From Streptomyces hygroscopicus (lineage in GTDB: Bacteria; Actinomycetota; Actinomycetes; Streptomycetales; Streptomycetaceae): 64,000 nucleotides of DNA. Every line of letters begins with the position of its first letter. Within the stretch, counting starts at the first letter, position 1. Location: assembly GCA_002021875.1 (NCBI GenBank), contig CP018627.1, positions 9,238,001 through 9,302,000 of the forward strand. The letters run 5' to 3'. Of this stretch, positions 34,884 to 43,307 are shown piece after piece. The notes beneath the pieces are model-generated. The model was not told the DNA's origin, did not search any database, and saw nothing but the letters and a program-made list of their open reading frames with translations. The position numbers were made by a program, and so were the translations under genes.

Positions 34884-35878
34884 CGGGGCACCTCCGCGGT
34901 CGACTCACGGACCAGCAGGTCCGGGGCCAGAACGACATGGCTCGTCTCCCCGTCCTTAAGGAGTTTCTCGGCGAGGTCGATGGCGATCACTCCCATGTCG
35001 GCGATGGGCTGGCGGACGGTGGTCAGCCGTGGGTTGAACCGGGCGCCGAACTCCAGGCCGTCGAAGCCCATCACCGACACCTCGTCCGGGACGGACACAC
35101 CGCGCACACCCAGAGCGGAGATGAGGTCGAAGGCGACCATGTCATTGGCCGCGATGACCGCTGTCGGACGCTCTTCGCGGGTCATGTGCACGAGGCGCTC
35201 GGCGGCCCGCTCACCCACGTCGGGCCCGGTGCCTCCGTCCAGGACCACCGCCGGCATGTCCAGCTCCGCGGCCAGCCCCTCGTAGGCGGCCAGGCGGTCC
35301 CTGGACGTGTACGCCCCGGAGATGCCGGATACGTAGGCGATGCGCCGGTGCCCCAGGCCGCGCAGATGGTCCACGGCGAGTGCGATGCCCTCGGCGCTGT
35401 CCACCGTCACGGTCGGCACCTGTGCCTGTTCGACACGGTCGACCACAACGACCTTGCTGCCGAGCGCGACGTTCTGCAGCTCGTCGAGGTCGACAGTGGT
35501 CGACGGCGCGACGATCCCGAAGGGCGCGTACATCTCCTGCAGCGATGTCAGATACGCATTGGTCTGGGCCACCTCGCCGCCGGTCACGCACAACACCAAC
35601 TGATAGCCCCGGTCGGCCGCCGCAGCCGCCATGGTCCTCGCCAGCTCACCGTAGAAGGGGTTGGTGATGTCCGGGACGATCAGTGGAACAAGCTTGCTCG
35701 CACGGCGACGCAGGGCCTGCGCCAGCGGGTTCACCCGGTAGCCGAGACTCTCCGCCACCTCCAGGACATGTTTCCGGGTCGCCGCGTTCACGGCTTCCGG
35801 CCGGGAGAATGCGCGGGAAACCGTAGAACGATGGACCCCCGCTCGGGCGGCGACGTCGTCGATGCTCACCTCAGCCAT
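34880..35878 (-). CDS. LacI-family repressor
   Basis: The 332-residue protein starts with the LacI HTH (VSIDDVAARAGVHRSTVSRA, then FSRPEAVNAATRKHVLEVAE and the hinge helix NPLAQALRRR). A periplasmic-binding-like sugar-binding domain follows (LVPLIVPDITNPFYGELART, IAANDMVAFDLISALGVRGV, LTTVRQPIADMG). It probably represses the divergent aldolase/kinase unit and its own operon until a sugar-acid intermediate binds. Its start overlaps the MocA gene end by 8 bp. The candidate operator is at 36929-36969. Confidence 0.9.
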   Translation of the reverse strand: MAEVSIDDVAARAGVHRSTVSRAFSRPEAVNAATRKHVLEVAESLGYRVNPLAQALRRRASKLVPLIVPDITNPFYGELARTMAAAAADRGYQLVLCVTGGEVAQTNAYLTSLQEMYAPFGIVAPSTTVDLDELQNVALGSKVVVVDRVEQAQVPTVTVDSAEGIALAVDHLRGLGHRRIAYVSGISGAYTSRDRLAAYEGLAAELDMPAVVLDGGTGPDVGERAAERLVHMTREERPTAVIAANDMVAFDLISALGVRGVSVPDEVSVMGFDGLEFGARFNPRLTTVRQPIADMGVIAIDLAEKLLKDGETSHVVLAPDLLVRESTAEVPR

Positions 35879-36896
35879 GGCTGACCTCCAGGGACGCGAT
35901 GGGAGACCGCTGGTACGCGGTCCAGATGAGGCTCATTGTGTCGGCGAGGTCGGCCAACGTAGGCAGCCCGGCGAAGCCGTCCGCCCATGTGTCGGCCACC
36001 TGTCGGACGAACACGTCGTACAGCGGGTCGCTGTCCACGTCGATGGTGCTCGACTCGGTGACACCGTCCACGGCGCGCGTGAACGAGACTTCTCCGGAGG
36101 TACCCACGTCGACGTATCCCCCCTCGCCGGCGCTGGTGTAGGAGCAGTACCGCTTCGCGGGACTCGACGGGAAGGCATAGCCGACCTCGATGATGGCCTC
36201 ACTGCCGTCGTCGCCCGCGAGCACCAGCGTGGCGTGATCCTCAACGGCCTCGCCGTGCAGGCTCGCGGAAAGGTTGGCGGCCACAAGCTCCACGCGCCGG
36301 GCCCGGCTCCGCTGCAGGAAGAGGTCGACGAAGTGCGGCGCCAGGTTCACCAGACACCCTCCGCCCGAGCGGGCGGGCACGAGCATCCACGAGCAGCCTG
36401 CCGCGTGATAGCGCTCCGGCGGGCCGGCCACAAAGCTCGCCCGTTGGTACGTCGGCGCGCCGGCCAGGGACAGCGCGTGATCCACGGGGCCGCCGCGCTG
36501 GACGAACGGGACGGTCGCCGCGATGCCTGCCGAGGCGGCGGCATCCCGAATCCGCTCCACGTCTTCGGCCCCCAGGCCGCCCGGCTTCTCGACCACGAAG
36601 GGGATGCCGCGCTCGACCAGGGACAGGCAGGTGTCCACCATGCGGTCGTGTGGCCCGAAAACGTAGGCCAGGTCCAAGGGGCCGGCGTCCAGAGCTGCCT
36701 CGATGTCCCCGTACACGGACGCGTCGAGCCGTCGGGCCATGTCCGTGATCTGATCGGGCTCCTCGTCCTGGACCAGCACGACATCGTGAGTGTCCGCCCA
36801 GGCACTGACATACAGGGGTACGTGCCAGTGGCGGGCGCCTAGAACTGCTGTGAGCGGACGTCTCACGACGCGCCTCCCAACTTCGGTATGGGGCAA
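35871..36896 (-). CDS. Gfo/Idh/MocA-family dehydrogenase
   Basis: The 341-residue protein has a degenerate Rossmann start (VLGARHWHVPLYVSAWADTH instead of GxGxxG), the EKPGGL motif typical of the family (FVVEKPGGLGAEDVERIRDA) and a C-terminal beta-sheet domain (GGCLVNLAPHFVDLFLQRSR, EDHATLVLAGDDGSEAIIEV). Members are NAD(P)-dependent oxidoreductases of sugars and inositols. It is the first gene of the minus-strand operon, transcribed divergently from the aldolase gene 138 bp away. ATG 36896 or the GTG a few codons later may be the start. Confidence 0.82.
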   Translation of the reverse strand: MPHTEVGRRVVRRPLTAVLGARHWHVPLYVSAWADTHDVVLVQDEEPDQITDMARRLDASVYGDIEAALDAGPLDLAYVFGPHDRMVDTCLSLVERGIPFVVEKPGGLGAEDVERIRDAAASAGIAATVPFVQRGGPVDHALSLAGAPTYQRASFVAGPPERYHAAGCSWMLVPARSGGGCLVNLAPHFVDLFLQRSRARRVELVAANLSASLHGEAVEDHATLVLAGDDGSEAIIEVGYAFPSSPAKRYCSYTSAGEGGYVDVGTSGEVSFTRAVDGVTESSTIDVDSDPLYDVFVRQVADTWADGFAGLPTLADLADTMSLIWTAYQRSPIASLEVSHG

Positions 36897-36928
36897 CTAC
36901 TGCCGATCTCCCTCTCCGAAGCCGGACT

Positions 36929-36969
36929 GCAATCGAGTGCTGAGATCGATTGCTGAGATCGGTTGCATC
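36929..36969. promoter_or_regulatory. Candidate LacI operators in divergent promoter
   Basis: GCAATCGA at 36929-36936 pairs with TCGATTGC at 36946-36953, and a third half-site, GATCGGTTGCAT, lies at 36958-36969. The CAATCGATTG-like core is the type of dyad bound by LacI proteins. It sits between the starts of the dehydrogenase operon (36896) and the aldolase gene (37035). Confidence 0.6.
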
Positions 36970-37034
36970 ACCGAAGCAGAGGGTCCTAAGCTCCGTCAAC
37001 ACCCCCAGCCCACCGATTTCCCTTGAGGTGACCG

Positions 37035-37676
37035 ATGCGCAAGCTGCGCACCCTGAATGCCGTGTACGAGACCGGGACGGTGCTGATCGTGCGCCTTCCC
37101 ACCGCCGAGGCGTCGTACGAAGTGGCCTGCGAGGCCATCGCGGGAGGGATACGAGCGGTCGAGGTGACACTCACGACGCCGGGTGCCCTGGACGTGATCC
37201 GCCGGCTGGGCTCGGAGTACCCCGAGGCCGAGATCGGCGCCGGCAGCGTGCTCGACGCGACATCGGCGTACGCGAGCATCCAGGCCGGCGCGCGTTTCCT
37301 GGTAAGCCCCCACGTCGACCTCGGCATGCTGGAGACCGCGGGCCGCTACCAGGCCGTCAGCATCTGCGGAGCCGCGACACCCACGGAGATCGTCCAGGCG
37401 GCCACGGCAGGAGCCGACCTCGTCAAGCTGTTTCCCTCGTCGGTCCTCAACCGCGACTACGCCCGTGCGGTCCTCGAACCACTCGGCCACATCCCCCTGG
37501 TCCCGGCCGGGGGTGTGTCCCCGGACAACGTGGCCGAGTGGTTCGACGCCGGAGTCGCGGCGGTCGGAGTCGGAAGCTTCATCACCAAGGCGACACAGCG
37601 GGAAAGCACCGAGCGGCACCCGGTCGGTGCGGCGGCCCGGACATTCCTCGAGGCGGTGGCCGATGCCCGCGCCTGA
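37035..37676 (+). CDS. KDPG/KHG-type aldolase
   Basis: The 213-residue protein is a class I 2-keto-3-deoxy-6-phosphogluconate aldolase-type barrel. VEVTLTTPGAL holds the catalytic Glu (residue 43), IGAGSVLD and SPHVD follow, and DLVKLFPSS holds the Schiff-base Lys131; PAGGVSPDN binds phosphate. It would split KDPG (or a similar 2-keto-3-deoxy-acid phosphate) to pyruvate and an aldehyde. ATG 37035 follows CTTGAGGTGACCG. It overlaps the downstream kinase gene by 14 bp, implying one operon. Likely repressed by the neighbouring LacI protein. Confidence 0.9.
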   Translation: MRKLRTLNAVYETGTVLIVRLPTAEASYEVACEAIAGGIRAVEVTLTTPGALDVIRRLGSEYPEAEIGAGSVLDATSAYASIQAGARFLVSPHVDLGMLETAGRYQAVSICGAATPTEIVQAATAGADLVKLFPSSVLNRDYARAVLEPLGHIPLVPAGGVSPDNVAEWFDAGVAAVGVGSFITKATQRESTERHPVGAAARTFLEAVADARA

Positions 37677-38337
37677 CCCGTTGCCCCCCGCCTCCGGAAC
37701 GCCACCAGTATTCGTCGCGATCGGGCCTGCGGGATCGGGAAAGTCCCATGTCGCCCGCGAGCTCGCACGCCGGCTCCGCGCGGTCTACCTCGACAAGGAC
37801 TCACTGACCGGCGACCTCGTGGACGCCGCGCTCGAACTGGTCGGCCGACGGGCCGGGGGCCGCGAGGATGACCCGACGTACATCGAACGGTTGATGCCGA
37901 CCGAGTACGCAGCCCTGTTCACCACGGCGGCGGACAACCTGCGGCTGGGTCTCCCTGTCGTCCTGGACGCACCGTTCGCGGCGTACCTGGCCGACCCCGA
38001 CTTCTTGACCGCCTCCGCCGACCAAGCTTCCTGGCCCACGGGGACACCCGTCGTCGTGGTCGAGGTACGGACCTCCGCGGAGACCGTTCGCACGAGACTG
38101 ACCCAACGAGGCCTGCCTCGCGACCGGGTCAAACTGGCCGACTGGCCCGCATTTTGGCAACAGCTGGGGACCCAGGACTGCACCTGGTCCGGCGCTCGGC
38201 ACATCGTCGTGGACAACGACGGGGAACCGGACCTCGATGGTGTTGTGGGGCTCGCGGGCAATGCTGACGCGGGCAGCAGGGACCGGTTCCTGATACGCGA
38301 CCGCGACTCGAAGTTCACAACCGCCTCGACGCCCTGA
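37663..38337 (+). CDS. P-loop kinase, 3'-truncated by IS
   Basis: The frame from ATG 37663 gives VFVAIGPAGSGKSHVARELA (Walker A GPAGSGKS), VYLDKDSLTGDLVDAALEL, PVVLDAPFAAYL and VRTRLTQRGLPRDRVKLADW, an AAA/gluconokinase-like small-molecule kinase. Native sequence runs to about 38265 (EPDLDGVVGLAGN). After that the frame enters the 3' piece of an integrase-core transposase ([10 protein letters not shown]) and stops at 38337. The last part of the kinase is therefore replaced. In the pathway it would phosphorylate the keto-deoxy acid or sugar acid before aldol cleavage. Confidence 0.7.
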   Translation: MPAPDPLPPASGTPPVFVAIGPAGSGKSHVARELARRLRAVYLDKDSLTGDLVDAALELVGRRAGGREDDPTYIERLMPTEYAALFTTAADNLRLGLPVVLDAPFAAYLADPDFLTASADQASWPTGTPVVVVEVRTSAETVRTRLTQRGLPRDRVKLADWPAFWQQLGTQDCTWSGARHIVVDNDGEPDLDGVVGLAGNADAGSRDRFLIRDRDSKFTTASTP

Positions 38338-38657
38338 TGACCGACGCCGGTCTCAAGGTCGTCACCACCGGCATTTGGATACCCCGGATGAACTCGCTCA
38401 TGGAGCGATGGATACAGATCTGCCGCACCGAACTCCTGGACCGGACCCTGATCTGGAACCAGGGCCACCTCCTCCACGCACTGCGCGAGTACGAATCCTT
38501 CTACAACGAGCACCGCCCGCACAGAGCCCTGGAACAAGCCGCTCCCTGCCGCCCGCTACCCACACCCATCACGCAACGAGCCCAGCTTGCCCACCTGGAC
38601 GTCCGCAGACGAGACCGACTCGGCGGAACCCTCCACGAGTACCAGCGAGCGGCCTGA
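38266..38657 (+). pseudogene. Integrase-core transposase 3' fragment
   Basis: The fragment begins at FLIRDRDSK, has a one-base deletion at 38325 (TTCGAC to TCGAC) and then reads MTDAGLKVVTTGIWIPRMNS, LMERWIQICRTELLDRTLIW and ends HEYQRAA at TGA. It is followed by the terminal inverted repeat at 38659-38687. It belongs to the 9.8-11 kb IS family and is nearly identical (3 differences in 106 residues) to the fragment at 57567-57934. Confidence 0.8.
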
Positions 38658-38658
38658 A

Positions 38659-38687
38659 CTGCGCGGATGATTTATCGGCACCCACAG
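38659..38687 (+). repeat. IS terminal inverted repeat
   Basis: This 29-bp copy of the IS end (core GGATGATTTATCGGCACCC) matches the ends at 9783-9811 and 10995-11023. The opposite end of this copy is missing. Confidence 0.8.
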
Positions 38688-38699
38688 CGTCGACTGACT

Positions 38700-38857
38700 G
38701 TGTTCGCCCGGCCGATCAGCGTGGAGGAAGGCCGCCGCTTGCAGCGGATCAGCCGGACGGCGAAGGAGCCGGTGCGGCTGCGGCGGGCGATCGTGGTGGC
38801 GTTGTCCGCCCAGGGCCAGACGGTCAAGGACACTACCTCGCTGATGCAGGAGCGTAG
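38700..38857 (+). pseudogene. IS630-family transposase N-terminal scrap
   Basis: The frame from GTG 38700 reads VFARPISVEEGRRLQRISRT, AKEPVRLRRAIVVALSAQGQ and TVKDTTSLMQ, the start of the IS630 HTH domain. Homology stops at ~38857. An oppositely oriented C-terminal IS630-like scrap lies at 40676-40830. Confidence 0.65.
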
Positions 38858-38913
38858 AGCTGCCAGTTGCTTGATCGGGGCTGTCGTTGGGTGGCCGCCC
38901 TCCTCATCCGGGT

Positions 38914-39753
38914 TCAAAGACGTGTTGCCACGCGGATCAGGCCGGCAACTGTACGAAGGCGGCTGTGCGGCGGCCAGGCGATCGCCGTTGTCACGGGCGG
39001 AGCGTCCAGGACCGGTACGGCGGCGAGGTTCCGGCGCAGGTCGGCGCTGGCTGACTCGGGAATGACCACGGTGGTACGGCCGAGCGCGATCAGCTGGAAG
39101 AGCTGTGTCAGGTTCCGTACCTCTGCGCCCGGTCCTTCTGGGTAGCTGCCGCTCGGACCGGGCCAGCGGGCCATGGGGAGCGTTGGCAGGGTGGTGATGT
39201 CGGCCATCCGGATCTGAGAGCGGCCGGCGAGCGGGTGTGAGGCCGGCAGGATCGCGACCTGTCCCTCTGTGTACAGGGTTTCGGTGTCGAGCCCGGCTGC
39301 TGAGTCGAAGGGCAGGTGGAGCAGAGCCACGTCGGCCTGCCCGTCCTGTAGCAGCTGCTGGTGCTGGTGTGCCTCGCAGAGCAGTAGCTCGACGGTGGCT
39401 GCGCCGGGTTCCGCGGCGTAGGCGTCGAGCAGTTTGGTCAGCAGCTCGCCGGCGGTGCCGGTTTTGACGGCGAGGACGAGGCTGGGGTGTGCTGTCGCGG
39501 CCCGTTGGGTACGCCGCTCAGCCGCGGTCACTGCGCTGAGGATCGCGCGTGCTTCGGCCAGCAGCACGGCTCCGGCCTCGGTGAGTGTGACCTTGCGGCT
39601 GGTGCGTTCCAGCAGGGCGACTCCGAGCCGCCGTTCGAGCTGGGTGATCGTGCGGGACAGGGGCGGCTGGGCTATCCCAAGGCGCTGGGCGGCCTTGCCG
39701 AAGTGCAGCTCCTCGGCGACGGCGACGAAGTACCGCAGCTCGCGTATTTCCAT
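38914..39753 (-). CDS. LysR-family regulator
   Basis: The 279-residue protein has the LysR HTH (MEIRELRYFVAVAEELHFGK, AAQRLGIAQPPLSRTITQLE) and a periplasmic-binding-like effector domain (SLVLAVKTGTAGELLTKLLD, GQADVALLHLPFDSAAGL, GRTTVVIPESAS). It is divergent from an SDR gene 93 bp away, the standard arrangement for a LysR activator of that gene. CGATATCG at 39785-39792 in the intergenic region is a candidate core site. The C-terminus (LIRVATRL) is close to the expected end. Confidence 0.88.
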   Translation of the reverse strand: MEIRELRYFVAVAEELHFGKAAQRLGIAQPPLSRTITQLERRLGVALLERTSRKVTLTEAGAVLLAEARAILSAVTAAERRTQRAATAHPSLVLAVKTGTAGELLTKLLDAYAAEPGAATVELLLCEAHQHQQLLQDGQADVALLHLPFDSAAGLDTETLYTEGQVAILPASHPLAGRSQIRMADITTLPTLPMARWPGPSGSYPEGPGAEVRNLTQLFQLIALGRTTVVIPESASADLRRNLAAVPVLDAPPVTTAIAWPPHSRLRTVAGLIRVATRL

Positions 39754-39846
39754 GCGCCCAGGCTAATGACGGCTCACGGCTGATCGATATCGTTCGGGTA
39801 TTGCTGCACTACCGAGAGGGTGTTGGTGCCCGACCGCGGGGCGGGC

Positions 39847-40584
39847 ATGCTCGCTGTCGTGAACGAGAAAACGATCGCGCTGGTCACTGGCGCGAACAAG
39901 GGAATCGGGTACGAGATCGCGGCCGGGCTCGGTGCGCGGGGCTGGAGTGTCGGTGTCGGCGCCCGGGACGAGCAGCGCCGGGAGGACGCCGTGGCGAAGT
40001 TGCGCGCGGCTGGTGCCGACGCCTTCGGCGTGCCCCTGGACGTGACCGACGACGAGAGCGTGATCGCCGCGGTCCAACTGATCGAGGAGCGTGCGGGGCG
40101 GCTGGACGTACTGGTCAACAACGCCGGCGTTGCCGGCGGCTGGCCGGAGGAACCCACGACCATTGACCTCGACACCGTGCGGCGACTGGTGGAGACCAAC
40201 GTCATCGGCGTCATCAGGGTCACCAACGCGATGCTGCCGTTGCTGCGCCGTTCGGCGCACCCGCGGATCGTCAACCAGTCCAGCCACGTCGGCTCCCTGG
40301 CCCTGCAGACCACGCCTGGTGTCGACCTCGGGGGGATCAGCGGGGCGTACGCGCCGACGAAGACCTGCCTCAACGCCGTCACCATCCAGTACGCCAAGGA
40401 GCTGAGCGGCACCGGCGTCCTGATCAACAACGCCTGCCCTGGTTACGTGGCCACCGACCTCAACGGATTCAGTGGGACCCAGACCCCCGAGCAGGGCGCG
40501 GCGATCGCCATCCGGCTGGCGACCCTGCCGGACGACGGCCCGACCGGCCAGCTTTTCGACGACAACGGGGTTGTCCCCTGGTGA
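39847..40584 (+). CDS. Short-chain dehydrogenase (LysR partner)
   Basis: The SDR has VTGANKGIGYEIAAGLGARG near the N-terminus, DVLVNNAGVAGGW, the catalytic Ser in NQSSHVG, Tyr in GAYAPTKTCLNA (Tyr and Lys of YxxxK), and PGYVATDLNGFSGTQTPEQG. It resembles carbonyl reductase-type SDRs that act on ketones or quinones with NADPH. The start may be ATG 39847 or GTG 39859; the latter fits the family N-terminus (MNEKTIALVTGA) better, but neither has a strong ribosome site. Probably activated by the divergent LysR protein. Confidence 0.85.
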   Translation: MLAVVNEKTIALVTGANKGIGYEIAAGLGARGWSVGVGARDEQRREDAVAKLRAAGADAFGVPLDVTDDESVIAAVQLIEERAGRLDVLVNNAGVAGGWPEEPTTIDLDTVRRLVETNVIGVIRVTNAMLPLLRRSAHPRIVNQSSHVGSLALQTTPGVDLGGISGAYAPTKTCLNAVTIQYAKELSGTGVLINNACPGYVATDLNGFSGTQTPEQGAAIAIRLATLPDDGPTGQLFDDNGVVPW

Positions 40585-40675
40585 CCTGACCCTCGGATGC
40601 GTTCCCCGTCGATCAGGCCGTAACCGCCCGTCGGACCCACGTGCACCCCGTGAAGATCGCTGTCGCTGGGCTTTG

Positions 40676-40830
40676 TCACGCAGCCTTGGCCGGGTACTCG
40701 GTCCACTGCCGGATGGGTGACTCGGGTGCGAAGCGGTTCTTCGGCTCGGCGCGGGCGTTGTACGGCGTTGTACCAGCGGATGTGGGCGGCGATGGCGGCG
40801 TTCCGCTCGTCGTGCGTTTGGTGGTCTACA
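40676..40830 (-). pseudogene. IS630-like transposase C-terminal scrap
   Basis: The minus strand reads DERNAAIAAHIRWYN, then after a small duplication-type frameshift ARAEPKNRFAPESPIRQWTE and YPAKAA with a stop at 40676-40678. This resembles the tail of DDE endonuclease-type (IS630) transposases. It touches the 5' end of the Lrp-like gene. Confidence 0.5.
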
Positions 40831-41781
40831 GTCGAGCGCGGGCTGCTGCAGGCGCTCCAGATCGATGGGCGGGTCGCGTTCTCGCTGGTCGGTGCGGTGC
40901 TGGGGGTTTCGGACCAGACAGTGGCGCGCCGGTACGCGCGGCTGCGGAACGAGGCGGGCGTTCGGGTGATCGGTGCGGTGTGGCCGGAGGCGGTGGGGCG
41001 GCAGTTGTGGCTGGTGCGGGTGCGGTGCGTACCGGAGGCGGTGGCGGGACTCGCGCGAGCGCTGGCGAAGCGGGCGGAGACGTCGTGGGTGCAGATCGCC
41101 TCGGGCGGCGCGGAGGTCCTGTGCATGGTTCAGGCGGTGACGGACACGCCGGCCGCGGAGTCGACCGTGCTGTCTCGCCTGCCCCGCACGCCCCGGGTCA
41201 CCGGGGTGAGTGCGCACCGCGTGCTGCACCCGTTCTTCGGTGGAAGTGAGAGTCCACTGACGAAGAACGGGCCGCTCACGGCGGAGCAGTGCGCGCAGCT
41301 GTCGCCGCCGACGGCGAAACGCGTGACCGGGCCGGTGGAACTGTCGACGCAGGACAACGCGTTGCTGAAGGCGCTCGCGCTGGACGGGCGGGCGGGGTTC
41401 CGGTCGCTGGCCACGGCGACGGGCTGGTCGCAGACGACTGTGCGGCGGCGGCTGGCGGAGCTGCGTTCGGGCGGGGTCGTGTACTTCGACGTCGACGTTG
41501 ACCCGGCGTTGCTGGGGTCGTGGACGTCGGCGGGGTTGTGGCTGACGGTCGCGCCGGGTGAGCTGGCGGCTGCGGGTGAGGCGCTGGCGGAGCATCCGCA
41601 GGTGAGCTTCGCGGCTGCCACCACCGGTGTGTCCAACCTGTACGCGAGCGTGCAGTGCCCCACTGGCACGGCGCTGTACGAGTACCTGACGGGCCCGGTG
41701 GCGGCACTGCCCGGGCTGCTGTCGGTGGAGACCGCGCCGAGTATGCGGGTGGTCAAGGGGGCGTCTCCGATCGTCGGATAG
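40717..41781 (+). CDS. Lrp/AsnC-family regulator with two HTH-effector units
   Basis: From about 40832 the frame encodes ERGLLQALQIDGRVAFSLVG, VSDQTVARRYARLRNEAGVR and an RAM-like domain. A second AsnC unit follows: STQDNALLKALALDGRAGFR, SLATATGWSQTTVRRRLAEL and VDVDPALLGSWTSAGLWLTV. The double-unit architecture (~330 residues) is common in Streptomyces. The residues before ERGLLQAL come from the IS630-like scrap, so the native N-terminus (about 8-12 residues) was probably replaced and the true start is uncertain. It may control the oxidoreductase gene 122 bp downstream. Confidence 0.75.
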   Translation: MTRVRSGSSARRGRCTALYQRMWAAMAAFRSSCVWWSTVERGLLQALQIDGRVAFSLVGAVLGVSDQTVARRYARLRNEAGVRVIGAVWPEAVGRQLWLVRVRCVPEAVAGLARALAKRAETSWVQIASGGAEVLCMVQAVTDTPAAESTVLSRLPRTPRVTGVSAHRVLHPFFGGSESPLTKNGPLTAEQCAQLSPPTAKRVTGPVELSTQDNALLKALALDGRAGFRSLATATGWSQTTVRRRLAELRSGGVVYFDVDVDPALLGSWTSAGLWLTVAPGELAAAGEALAEHPQVSFAAATTGVSNLYASVQCPTGTALYEYLTGPVAALPGLLSVETAPSMRVVKGASPIVG

Positions 41782-41903
41782 CGCCGCGTACGAGGCCCTT
41801 CGTGTCGGATAGCGCCCACTGGGACGGTGTTCCTGCCGCGGGGCTCAGCGCGAGGGGATTGTGGCGGGGCACGAAAATACATCGCTCCGAGGAAGAACTC
41901 CCG

Positions 41904-43001
41904 ATGCCCAACGCATTCGACCCGATCACCATCGGACCGCTTACCCTGCCCAACCGCGTCGCCATGGCCCCGCTGACCCGCCGCCGCGCCTACGGCGACG
42001 GCCTGTCAGCGACCCCGCTCATGGCCGAGTACTACCGGCAGCGCGCGACCGCCGGGCTGATCGTCGCCGAAGCCGCCCAACCCAGTCGCGTCGGCCAGGG
42101 CTATACCGACACCCCCGGCCTGCACGACACGGCGCAGGTCGCGTCCTGGCGCCCGGTCACCGACGCCGTGCACGACGCGGGCGGCCGGATCTACACACAG
42201 CTCATGCACGCCGGCCGCAACAGCCACCCCGAACTCCTCGGCGGCGGGCTGCACCCGCTCGCGCCGGCCGCGTGTGCCGCCGAAGGCGTCGTGCGCGTCC
42301 ACGGCGGCGAACCGGCCGTGCGCAAGCCGTACCCGGTACCGCAAGTCCTGACCTTGCAGGGCATCGCGGATACCATCGCCGACTTCGCCGATGCGGCCGC
42401 GAACGCGATCGACGCCGGGTTCGACGGTGTAGAACTGCATGGAGCCTACGGTTACCTCATTCAGCAGTTCCTCTCCGGCAACGCCAACCACCGCACCGAC
42501 CGCTACGGTGGCAGCGTCGCCGGGCGCGTCCGGTTCCCGCTCGACCTCGTCGATGCCGTCGCCGCGCGCATCGGATCCGAGCGGCTCGCACTGCGGATCT
42601 CCCCTGGCTGCACCGCGTTCGGCCTCGACGAGCCGGACCTGCACGAGCTCTACCTGACCCTGGTCGACGGTCTGCCACGCGACCTGGCCTACCTGCACGT
42701 ATTCGAGTTTCCGGGCCACCGCGACCTCACGGTGAAGCTGCGGGAGAACTGGGCAGGAGTGTTCATGCTCAATCCGCACGAGACCCACCATGACTGGCCC
42801 GCCGGCCCCCGGCAACTGCGTCTGGTCGACGACGGGCTGGCGGACATCCTCTCGTTCGGGACGCTGTTCATCTCCAACCCCGACCTCGTCCACCGCCTCC
42901 GCGTCGGCGCGCCGCTCGCCGAGGCCGACGAGACCACGTTCTACCGCGGCGACCACCGCGGCTACACCGACTACCCCTGCCTGGGGGAAGTCCTCTCGTG
43001 A
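41904..43001 (+). CDS. Old Yellow Enzyme-type alkene reductase
   Basis: The 365-residue TIM-barrel flavoprotein shows the OYE signatures: FDPITIGPLTLPNRVAMAPL and TRRRA (FMN), YTQLMHAGRNSHPEL, and the GFDGVELHGAYGYLIQQFLS then GNANHRTDRYGGSVAGR block binding FMN and substrate. ADILSFGTLFISNPDLVHRL is the phosphate-binding end. It reduces activated C=C bonds with NAD(P)H. ATG 41904 has GAGGAAG ten bases upstream; the longer frame is rejected. It overlaps a short SDR remnant by four bases (GTGA). Confidence 0.92.
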   Translation: MPNAFDPITIGPLTLPNRVAMAPLTRRRAYGDGLSATPLMAEYYRQRATAGLIVAEAAQPSRVGQGYTDTPGLHDTAQVASWRPVTDAVHDAGGRIYTQLMHAGRNSHPELLGGGLHPLAPAACAAEGVVRVHGGEPAVRKPYPVPQVLTLQGIADTIADFADAAANAIDAGFDGVELHGAYGYLIQQFLSGNANHRTDRYGGSVAGRVRFPLDLVDAVAARIGSERLALRISPGCTAFGLDEPDLHELYLTLVDGLPRDLAYLHVFEFPGHRDLTVKLRENWAGVFMLNPHETHHDWPAGPRQLRLVDDGLADILSFGTLFISNPDLVHRLRVGAPLAEADETTFYRGDHRGYTDYPCLGEVLS

Positions 43002-43147
43002 CCGCTGTCCTGCGCAGCGCGATCGTCGTGGTCACCGGTGCCGGCAGTCGCATCAGCCTCGCAAACGCCGCAGACTCACCCTTGCCGACGGGCCGGCCGC
43101 GCGTGGGGGGCGAGCCTCGCTGTCCCAGCTCTCTGCTCGCTCAGTGA
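42998..43147 (+). pseudogene. SDR N-terminal remnant
   Basis: GTG 42998 overlaps the OYE stop and opens VTAVLRSAIVVVTGAGSRIS, the beginning of an SDR Rossmann fold (VVTGAG). The continuation is lost and the frame ends at TGA 43145-43147 after 49 residues. The OYE gene probably once had a coupled SDR partner, now removed by IS activity. Confidence 0.5.
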
Positions 43148-43307
43148 CCGCAGCGTGAGGGCGGTCGCCGATCCGGTCAGATCGGGGCCGCCCTCAGTCG
43201 TGCCGCCCCGCCCCGCAGCAACCAAGATCACCGGGTGGCAAAGGGAAGGCTGGGCGTTGGTATCCGGCTCTTGGCACGAGGGGTGGCTCGCGGGAGGGGG
43301 CCCTGGC

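Noticed and set aside
36241..37170. A minus-strand frame overlapping the MocA/aldolase promoter
   Set aside because: It lies out of frame with the MocA-type dehydrogenase and shows no motifs.
39763..41595. A 610-codon minus-strand frame
   Set aside because: It is antisense to the SDR and Lrp-like genes, Arg/Pro-rich and without motifs; typical of high-GC shadow frames.
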